Below, one piece after another: positions 15,877-20,174 of a DNA stretch of 20,174 bases. Numbering within the stretch: the stretch's first letter is position 1; each line of letters starts with the position of its first letter. Position numbers and translations under genes: made by a program. Where the stretch lies: contig JBIKVP010000033.1 in assembly GCA_044356745.1 (NCBI GenBank), forward strand, positions 1-20,174, given 5' to 3'. The stretch is from JBIKVP01 sp044356745 (GTDB lineage: Bacteria > Pseudomonadota > Alphaproteobacteria > Rhizobiales > Beijerinckiaceae). The notes beneath the pieces are model-generated. The model was given only the letters and a program-made list of their open reading frames with translations. It had not been told where the DNA came from and ran no database searches.

Positions 15877-17131
15877 GCTTGATTTTCTGCTTTATGACTG
15901 GAGTGGGTTGTTTGCACGTGAAGATCAGCTTCCGCCACAACACGTTCAGGCGGGTGCTGCTGATACATGGCTCATGATTGGTGGGCGGGGAGCCGGAAAA
16001 ACACGTGCCGGTGCGGAATGGGTGCGCGCCATGGTTTATGCGAATCCCGCTTTTACGCACGAGCCTAGGGGACACATTGCGCTGGTGGGTGAAACGTTTG
16101 CGGATGTGCGCCAAGTGATGATTGAGGGCGTTTCAGGGTTGCTGAATGTGCACTCAAATCGCCAACGTCCGACATGGGTTCCGAGTACAAAAACGCTCGA
16201 ATGGCCCAATGGCGCGAAAGGTTATGTGTTCTCGGCAGAAGACCCAGAAAGTCTGCGCGGCCCTCAATTTGATGCGGCGTGGTGCGATGAAATCGGTAAA
16301 TGGCGCTACGCCGCTGAAACATGGGATATGCTTCAATTCGGCTTGCGCTTAGGTGCGCATCCTCAAGCGGTGGTTACGACGACACCTCGCCCCACCGCAC
16401 TGCTTCGCAAACTTTTAAATGATGAGCGTGTTGCGGTGACGCGCGCAAGCACGTTTGCCAATCAAGCGAACCTTGCACCAACGTTTTTACGCTCAGTGAT
16501 GCGGCTTTATGGCGGCACACGTCTTGGCCGCCAAGAGCTTGACGGCGAGATGATCGCGCAACGGATTGACGCGCTTTGGACACGCGACATGATTGAGACG
16601 TCGCGGGTACGTGTTGCGCCTGAACTGTGCCGTATTGTTGTCGCGGTTGATCCACCTGCATCATCTGGAAAATACGCTGATGCGTGCGGCATCTGCGTTG
16701 CGGGACGGGATCACTCTGGCGTGGTTTATATTCTGCATGATGGCACATCGCGTGCCTTGCGCCCCGCACAGTGGGCGGCGCGGGTGATCCATCTGGTTGA
16801 GCGTTTTGCTGCTGATTGTGTGGTTGCCGAAGTCAATCAAGGTGGTGAGATGGTGCAGGCTGTTCTCAGGCAAATTGAGCCACATGTGCGCATTGTCAGT
16901 GTGCATGCCACACGGGGGAAATATACCCGTGCCGAGCCAGTCGCTGCGCTTTATGAGCAAGGACGCGTGCATCACGTGGGCGCGTTTCCCGAACTTGAAG
17001 ATGAGATGTGCGATTTTGCGCCTGAAGGTCTCTCAACAGGCCGCTCACCCGATCGGCTCGATGCCCTTGTGTGGGCGGTGACAGCGCTTGTGCTCACGAA
17101 TGAGCATGTTCCACGCGTGAGGGGCTTGTAA
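15764..17131 (+). CDS. Large terminase subunit (GTA/phage TerL, gp2-like)
   Basis: A 455-residue DNA-packaging motor that would drive DNA into proheads and cut it. The ATPase domain has Walker A GGRGAGKT (73-80, followed by RAGAEW), Walker B with the catalytic pair D175-E176 (AAWCDEIG) and the coupling motif TTTPRP (205-210). The nuclease domain keeps acidic residues D296 (VAVDPPASSG), E356 (VVAEVNQGGEM) and D430/D433 (SPDRLDALVWA). The sequence style fits GTA-type terminases of alphaproteobacteria better than tailed-phage ones in general, as far as I can judge by eye. ATG 15764 has no obvious ribosome-binding site and makes a 113-bp overlap with the preceding gene, so translation is probably coupled. 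TTG 15815 with AGGAA upstream is an alternative. The portal gene follows after 35 bp. Confidence 0.93.
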   Translation: MTQPETLTVLDRNWRNALIACAHNGTLKLWLKTLKPSELDFLLYDWSGLFAREDQLPPQHVQAGAADTWLMIGGRGAGKTRAGAEWVRAMVYANPAFTHEPRGHIALVGETFADVRQVMIEGVSGLLNVHSNRQRPTWVPSTKTLEWPNGAKGYVFSAEDPESLRGPQFDAAWCDEIGKWRYAAETWDMLQFGLRLGAHPQAVVTTTPRPTALLRKLLNDERVAVTRASTFANQANLAPTFLRSVMRLYGGTRLGRQELDGEMIAQRIDALWTRDMIETSRVRVAPELCRIVVAVDPPASSGKYADACGICVAGRDHSGVVYILHDGTSRALRPAQWAARVIHLVERFAADCVVAEVNQGGEMVQAVLRQIEPHVRIVSVHATRGKYTRAEPVAALYEQGRVHHVGAFPELEDEMCDFAPEGLSTGRSPDRLDALVWAVTALVLTNEHVPRVRGL

Positions 17132-17166
17132 ACAGGCTCTATGACTAACAGCTAAGGACATTTGCC

Positions 17167-18348
17167 ATGTCATTCTGGACACATTTACGAAAGCGAACAA
17201 CAGGGCGCACAAGCGTGGATCATAAATCCTCGCGTATTGCGCCACTTCTTGCATTTTATGGCTTGGGACGACCCGTGTGGACTCCGCGTGATTATGCGGC
17301 ACTTGCCAAAGAGGGCTATCAACGCAATGCGGTGGCGCATCGGTGTGTGCGCCTGATCGCGGAAGCTGCGGCGGGTGCGCCTCTTGTGCTTAAACAGGGG
17401 CGCGATGAACTAAGTGATCATCCGCTTTTAACGTTGCTCAAAACGCCAAACCCTCGGCAAGGCGGACAGTCTTTTTTAGAGGCGCTTTATGGCTATTTGC
17501 TCGTTGCGGGAAACGCCTACATCGAAGCGGTGCAACTTGATGATGCACCCCGTGAACTCTATGCCCTGTGCCCTGATCGCATGAAGGTGGTTGCAGGCTC
17601 AAACGGTTGGCCAATGGCCTATGATTATCAAGTGGGAAGCCAGACCATTCGCTTTGATCAGGACGGGGAAGGTGTGCCCCCCATTCTACACCTCACACTG
17701 TTTAATCCCCTTGATGACCATTATGGTTTTTCACCCACGGAAGCAGCCGCGCTCGCCCTTGATATTCATAATGCCGCAAGTCAGTGGAATAAAGCGCTTC
17801 TCGATAATGCAGCGCGTCCCTCTGGCGCATTGGTGTATACGGGCGGTGACGGCTCAAGTTTGACGGATGCGCAATTTGATCGCCTGAAAACAGAATTTGA
17901 AGCGCAATATCAGGGCTCTGCGAATGCAGGTCGCCCACTCTTGCTTGATGGGGGGCTTGACTGGAAACCGCTCTCGTTAAGCCCTAAAGATATGGACTTT
18001 GTCGCCACAAAAGCGGCGGCAGCGCGAGATATTGCCCTTGCTTATGGCATTCCGCCGATGTTGCTCGGATTACCCGGCGATAACACCTATGCCAATTACG
18101 CCGAAGCCAACCGCGCCCTGTGGCGGCAAACAGTGATTCCGCTTATTCGACGCGTGATGAGTGACATTGTGACATGGATGTCCCCCATTTATGGAAGTGA
18201 TCTGATCATCGAGCCTGATCTTGATGCGGTGGAAGCCCTGAGCGATGAGCGCGAATCCCTCTGGCGACGCATTACCAACGCACCCTTCCTTACGAACGAT
18301 GAAAAGCGCGAGGCGGTGGGATATGGGGGGAGGGAAACCTCAAGATAA
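17167..18348 (+). CDS. HK97-family portal protein (GTA gp3-like)
   Basis: A 393-residue portal protein forming the ring through which DNA enters the head. The N-terminus has the GTA-type FYGLGRPVWTPRDYAAL, then EGYQRNAVAHRCVRLIAEAA, FLEALYGYLLVAGNAYIEAV, the HK97-portal core PLDDHYGFSPTEAAALAL, and near the end YGIPPMLLGLPGDNTYANY followed by EANRALWRQT. Length is normal for the family. ATG 17167 has AAGGA eight bases upstream. The last residues, after FLTNDEKREAVGY, are GGRETSR. A second copy of this 3' segment lies at 18949, where the frame would instead continue AERGSIPS before a stop. This suggests that the 3' end of the gene was altered when the brnTA module arrived. Confidence 0.93.
   Translation: MSFWTHLRKRTTGRTSVDHKSSRIAPLLAFYGLGRPVWTPRDYAALAKEGYQRNAVAHRCVRLIAEAAAGAPLVLKQGRDELSDHPLLTLLKTPNPRQGGQSFLEALYGYLLVAGNAYIEAVQLDDAPRELYALCPDRMKVVAGSNGWPMAYDYQVGSQTIRFDQDGEGVPPILHLTLFNPLDDHYGFSPTEAAALALDIHNAASQWNKALLDNAARPSGALVYTGGDGSSLTDAQFDRLKTEFEAQYQGSANAGRPLLLDGGLDWKPLSLSPKDMDFVATKAAAARDIALAYGIPPMLLGLPGDNTYANYAEANRALWRQTVIPLIRRVMSDIVTWMSPIYGSDLIIEPDLDAVEALSDERESLWRRITNAPFLTNDEKREAVGYGGRETSR
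18283..18337 (+). repeat. Direct repeat, copy A (in the portal 3' end)
   Basis: This segment matches 18949-19003 at an offset of exactly 666 bp with about 50 of 55 bases identical, including 25 identical bases at 18301-18325. It encodes PFLTNDEKREAVGY of the portal protein. The two copies bracket the brnT-brnA module. Confidence 0.9.
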
Positions 18349-18361
18349 AACGACTTTTCAA

Positions 18362-18382
18362 GTGTACACTTTTTTGATACAC
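18362..18382. promoter_or_regulatory. Probable brnTA operator (inverted repeat)
   Basis: GTGTACAC (18362-18369) is a perfect palindrome, and GTGTA...TACAC pairs again with 18378-18382. The element lies 20-40 bases before brnT. BrnA antitoxins are known to bind and repress their own promoter, so this is the best candidate operator. The -35/-10 elements are not obvious. Confidence 0.5.
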
Positions 18383-18402
18383 TCTCAATCAGATGAAAAG
18401 GT

Positions 18403-18705
18403 GTGACTTTGGATTTTGAGTGGGATGAGCGCAAAAGGCAACAAGTCATCAAAGAGCGTGATGTTGATATGCTATATGCCGCACTCATTTTTGAAAATCC
18501 AGTGTTGCAACGGATCGATGATCGGAACAACTACGGTGAAACGCGTTATATTTCTATAGGATTGGTCGAGAATGAATGTTTTGTTGTCGTTCACACCTTA
18601 AGAAAAAATGTTACACGCCTGATTACAGCATGGAAAGGTGGACGCGATGAGCGATACTCCTATGAACAAAGCCTCTCTTCAACACTTGCGAAAAATGAAG
18701 AGTAA
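18403..18705 (+). CDS. brnT: BrnT-family toxin (RelE-fold ribonuclease)
   Basis: A 100-residue protein matching the BrnT toxin family: DFEWDERKRQQVIKERDVD at the start, then a core with DRNNYGETRYISIGLV, CFVVVHTLRKNVTRLI and the tail KGGRDERYSYEQS. BrnT toxins are ribonucleases that block translation and are neutralised by BrnA. The GTG at 18403 is very close to the AAAAGG at 18396-18401. A TTG at 18409, seven bases after that site, would give a start at LDFEW and fits the family start well. The module lies between the portal and the next GTA-type gene, flanked by portal-gene repeats. brnA overlaps its 3' end by 59 bp, the usual toxin-first order for this family. Confidence 0.88.
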   Translation: MTLDFEWDERKRQQVIKERDVDMLYAALIFENPVLQRIDDRNNYGETRYISIGLVENECFVVVHTLRKNVTRLITAWKGGRDERYSYEQSLSSTLAKNEE

Positions 18706-18934
18706 GGGTGAGTTATTTCATAACCCTGATGCTCCAGAAGGAGAAAGTTTGGGCGCTGAATTCTGGGCAAAGGCGAAACTTGTTGAACCTCAAAAATCAC
18801 GCTCAGTCCATCTTAAACTTGAACCAGAAGTATTTGATTTTTTTCATAAAATCACAAAGGGAAAAGGACACCTCACCCGTATGCAAGCGGTGCTGAAGGC
18901 GTATATGCTCGCAAAGCAGAAGCCTGTAAATTAG
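18647..18934 (+). CDS. brnA: BrnA-family antitoxin
   Basis: A 95-residue antitoxin. The C-terminal half carries a ribbon-helix-helix-like segment (SVHLKLEPEVFDFF) and the typical BrnA ending GKGHLTRMQAVLKAYMLAKQ. The N-terminal half (LRKMKSKGELFHNPDAPEG) is the likely toxin-binding part. BrnA binds BrnT and represses the operon. I chose ATG 18647, eight bases after AAAGG (18634-18638), rather than GTG 18638, which overlaps that site. It is co-translated with brnT through a 59-bp overlap. Confidence 0.85.
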   Translation: MSDTPMNKASLQHLRKMKSKGELFHNPDAPEGESLGAEFWAKAKLVEPQKSRSVHLKLEPEVFDFFHKITKGKGHLTRMQAVLKAYMLAKQKPVN

Positions 18935-18948
18935 AGAAATATGTTTTC

Positions 18949-19003
18949 CCCTTCCTCACGAATGATGAAAAGCGCGAGGCGGTGGGATATGCGGAGAGGG
19001 GAA
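18949..19003 (+). pseudogene. Direct repeat, copy B: orphan fragment of the portal gene 3' end
   Basis: A second copy of the portal gene's last codons, starting 15 bp after the brnA stop. In the portal frame it reads LTNDEKREAVGYAERGSIPS and then TAA at 19014-19016. The upstream sequence (18935-18948) has no similarity to the portal, so the fragment cannot be translated as such. It is most likely the original 3' end of the portal gene displaced by the brnTA insertion, or a donor-derived end carried with it. Confidence 0.8.
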
Positions 19004-19038
19004 GCATCCCGTCATAATGGGGGCAATACATGCGCGGC

Positions 19039-19088
19039 CATGACGGTTGTGGAGTCAGCCTCGTTATCACGTGCGGGCATGACGGTTG
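19039..19088 (+). repeat. Two close copies of a CATGACGGTTG motif
   Basis: CATGACGGTTG occurs at 19039-19049 and 19078-19088, 39 bp apart, in the non-coding stretch after the displaced portal end. The second is part of GTGCGGGCATGACGGT (19071-19086), whose exact reverse complement lies at 20039-20054. The motif belongs to the general CGTCATGCCCG type of intergenic palindrome fragments seen in many alphaproteobacterial genomes. The 324 bp between brnA and the next gene otherwise hold only this, the portal fragment and one hairpin. Confidence 0.6.
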
Positions 19089-19130
19089 AGGTTGATGTGC
19101 CTGATATACAGGCGCACATTTGATTAAAGA

Positions 19131-19162
19131 CATAAATGCCAAGCACAAGGCTTGGCATTATG
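19131..19162. repeat. Palindromic hairpin element, copy 1
   Basis: CATA-A-ATGCCAAGC, loop ACAAG, GCTTGGCAT-TATG: a 13-bp stem with one bulged A. The core AAGCACAAGGCTT is shared with the hairpin at 19970-20012, and one stem pair differs in a compensatory way. A short TTTATT after GGGC on the plus strand is not enough to call a terminator. Confidence 0.8.
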
Positions 19163-19257
19163 GGCTTTATTCTAAAATTTAAAACGCTTCGTTTGAACTG
19201 AGAATGTTAGAGGTGTCCGTTAGTCTCAGTGAGATAGTCAATGAAGCTGCTCGCTCC

Positions 19258-19479
19258 TTATATACGATTATTAGCTGCTCTATCCGCCATATCGATACGA
19301 TCTCCATTTGAGTTGTTAGTAGTAGGGCGTCCATCCAGAACTGTATCGGCATGTTGTAATTGATCTAATGTTTGATTGAAGTTGACGCGGTTAACGCGCA
19401 GATCTTCTACCTCGGGGTTTAAGTCGTTAACACCATCAGCATTTGCTGTGCCTGGACCTGTGCGATCTATCTCAGCCAT
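19258..19479 (-). CDS. Unrecognised 73-residue hydrophilic protein
   Basis: A small minus-strand ORF inside an otherwise plus-strand cluster. The product is hydrophilic and rich in Asn, Asp and Arg (MAEIDRTGPGTANADGVN at the start, DMADRAANNRI at the end), without membrane segment, cysteine or signal peptide. ATG 19479 has GGAGAG four bases upstream. The frame extends to 19536, but without a better site. I do not recognise a family. It sits between two members of a palindromic repeat family and opposite to its neighbours, so it may have arrived with the same rearrangement as brnTA, but this is a guess. Confidence 0.5.
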   Translation of the reverse strand: MAEIDRTGPGTANADGVNDLNPEVEDLRVNRVNFNQTLDQLQHADTVLDGRPTTNNSNGDRIDMADRAANNRI

Positions 19480-19507
19480 TGATCTCTCCATTTTATATCT
19501 TGAGTTA

Positions 19508-19523
19508 TTTGTCATTCGACAAA
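19508..19523. promoter_or_regulatory. Small inverted repeat upstream of the orphan ORF
   Basis: TTTGTC-ATTC-GACAAA is a perfect 6-bp inverted repeat, 29-44 bases before ATG 19479 on the minus strand, in a very AT-rich divergent region (19480-19609). It is a possible operator. TATAAT at 19578-19583 faces the plus-strand gene but lacks a -35 at the right distance. Confidence 0.35.
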
Positions 19524-19609
19524 AGTGTATTTGCATAAAATAAACTATAATTCAATAAAATTAATATAATTAATAGTTATAATACATTACTTTAGTATAT
19601 CTCATCTTT

Positions 19610-19873
19610 ATGTATTTCGCTCAGAGCGGTGATGTGGGGCATGTGGCGCTGCTGATCTGGGCGGGGATGGCATCTATTTTTGCGCTGATGCTTTTACGCG
19701 CACTGAATCTCGCCAATACACGCTTTGATACGTTTGTGCGTGAACTTGAACGCTTTAACCGTCGCCATCACAGACATAACCAGAGGAGAGTGGATCATGA
19801 CCTTACGGAAAATGACGCGATCAACCAAAGCATCCAGCGCCAAAAGCGCAAAAGCAAGCAAGCGCTCCAGTAA
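19610..19873 (+). CDS. Small one-helix membrane protein in the GTA g3.5 position
   Basis: An 87-residue protein with one membrane helix (HVALLIWAGMASIFALMLLRAL, ~11-32) followed by NLANTRFDTFVRELERFNRR, a short amphipathic helix, and a basic His/Arg/Lys-rich tail. In alphaproteobacterial GTA clusters a short ORF often lies between the portal (g3) and the head protease (g4), and this one fits that slot. Its function is unknown. ATG 19610 has no clear ribosome-binding site. The last 77 bases overlap the next ORF in another frame, and the tail from about residue 60 has low-complexity composition, so the true protein may be shorter or a frameshift may be present. Confidence 0.6.
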   Translation: MYFAQSGDVGHVALLIWAGMASIFALMLLRALNLANTRFDTFVRELERFNRRHHRHNQRRVDHDLTENDAINQSIQRQKRKSKQALQ

Positions 19874-19955
19874 AAACGCCCCGCGAGACCCAAAAGTCAT
19901 CATCGAGGCGTTCGTGCAGACGCTCAAAAAGCTTGAGAGTCAGATTTTGAAATAA
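19797..19955 (+). CDS. Small basic Lys/Ser/Ala-rich protein overlapping the g3.5-position ORF
   Basis: A 52-residue ORF beginning MTLRKMTRSTKASSAKSAK and ending in a helical segment (DPKVIIEAFVQTLKKLESQ). ATG 19797 has an AGGAGAG-type Shine-Dalgarno eight bases upstream, the strongest of this region, which argues that it is translated. It overlaps the preceding ORF by 77 bp in a different frame. The basic N-terminus could bind DNA or RNA. I do not recognise a family. Confidence 0.5.
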   Translation: MTLRKMTRSTKASSAKSAKASKRSSKNAPRDPKVIIEAFVQTLKKLESQILK

Positions 19956-19969
19956 CGTACTTTTATAAT

Positions 19970-20012
19970 GCGTCTAAGGCATGGATGGCAAGCACAAGGC
20001 TTGCCATGACGC
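19970..20012. repeat. Palindromic hairpin element, copy 2
   Basis: ATGGCAAGC, loop ACAAG, GCTTGCCAT (9-bp stem), enclosed by GCGTC (19970-19974) and GACGC (20008-20012) with an unpaired stretch on the left side. It shares the 13-base core AAGCACAAGGCTT with the element at 19131-19162. Confidence 0.8.
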
Positions 20013-20038
20013 ACACTGGTTCACGCACTTGAACCTTC

Positions 20039-20054
20039 ACCGTCATGCCCGCAC
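20039..20054. repeat. Inverted partner of the repeat at 19071
   Basis: ACCGTCATGCCCGCAC is the exact reverse complement of 19071-19086, 952 bp away. It is a fragment of the same intergenic repeat type. The 207 bp between 19955 and the putative gene start at 20163 hold only this and the hairpin above. Confidence 0.7.
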
Positions 20055-20162
20055 TTGTTGCACTGCTGTCCGGTTAGATTTGTGTTGCGGGTTGCATGGT
20101 GTTGATTTTATTATGTTTTAGCGATTTGGCGATTGCTTTGACATAAAGTGAGGATCATCACC

Positions 20163-20174
20163 ATGCGGATGTAT
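20163..20174 (+). CDS. Probable gene start running off the window
   Basis: ATG 20163 has TGAGGA eight bases upstream and opens MRMY before the window ends. By position it could be the prohead protease of the packaging cluster, but four residues cannot show this. Confidence 0.35.

Noticed and set aside
18873..19148. Minus-strand 91-residue ORF across the displaced portal end
   Set aside because: It is antisense to brnA, the portal fragment and repeats. Its YPTASRFSSFVRKG segment also appears antisense to the true portal end, showing that it is a shadow.
20138..20143. TTGACA as a -35 element for the gene at the right edge
   Set aside because: A -10 at normal spacing would fall on the start codon at 20163, leaving no room for a leader or ribosome-binding site.
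15286..20174. Intact prophage
   Set aside because: No integrase, repressor, lysis gene or attachment site is visible. The terminase and portal sequences look GTA-type and the cluster runs off the window, so only a packaging cluster can be claimed.

Overview
This window reads as chromosomal DNA of an alphaproteobacterium. The evidence is a Tad/Flp pilus assembly locus in the alphaproteobacterial cpa order, a phage-like packaging cluster of the gene transfer agent (GTA) type, a folE / IscU-like / yidD neighbourhood, and intergenic palindromes of the CGTCATGCCCG type. Base composition is near balanced to slightly AT-rich, with AT-rich intergenic regions. I cannot name the genus from the sequence. 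No rRNA, tRNA or CRISPR array was seen.

Layout. 1-57 (minus) is the start of a gene whose first 19 residues resemble IS630-type transposases. 124-2736 (minus) encodes a long Sel1-repeat protein. 2876-3856 (minus) encodes a membrane-anchored, catalytically degenerate nuclease-fold protein. A 300-bp divergent intergenic region then leads into the plus-strand pilus locus: cpaB (4157-5047), cpaC (5246-6775), a small CpaD-like lipoprotein (6762-7064), cpaE (7174-8331), cpaF/tadA (8503-10212), tadB (10223-11194), an unrecognised 55-residue membrane ORF (11255-11422), tadC (11586-12557) and tadD (12632-13294). Together these give the outer-membrane secretin, its periplasmic partner, the ATPase with its localisation factor, and the inner-membrane platform. 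The Flp pilin, prepilin peptidase and TadE/F pseudopilins are not in the window and must lie elsewhere if the machine works.

Facing tadD tail to tail, one base apart, are yidD and an IscU-like scaffold gene joined by an ATGA overlap. folE (14196-14819) diverges from them. A 466-bp non-coding stretch follows with a near-consensus sigma-70 promoter, then the packaging cluster: a TerS-position ORF (15286-15876), large terminase (15764-17131) and HK97-type portal (17167-18348). Directly after the portal sits a brnT-brnA toxin-antitoxin module, and the last ~55 bp of the portal gene recur beyond it, so the module lies between two imperfect copies of the portal 3' end. Next come palindromic repeats, an orphan minus-strand 73-residue ORF, two small overlapping plus-strand ORFs where GTA clusters often have a small gene between portal and protease, and a probable gene start at the right edge. 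The packaging cluster runs off the window, so whether it is an active GTA, a prophage remnant or a decaying cluster cannot be decided here.

The items most worth a second look are the brnTA module between portal-gene repeats, the covarying hairpin pair around 19.1 and 20.0 kb, the G8 tract inside cpaC, the long hairpin between cpaB and cpaC, the small ORF between tadB and tadC, and the strong promoter with an unexplained ~300-nt leader before the packaging genes.
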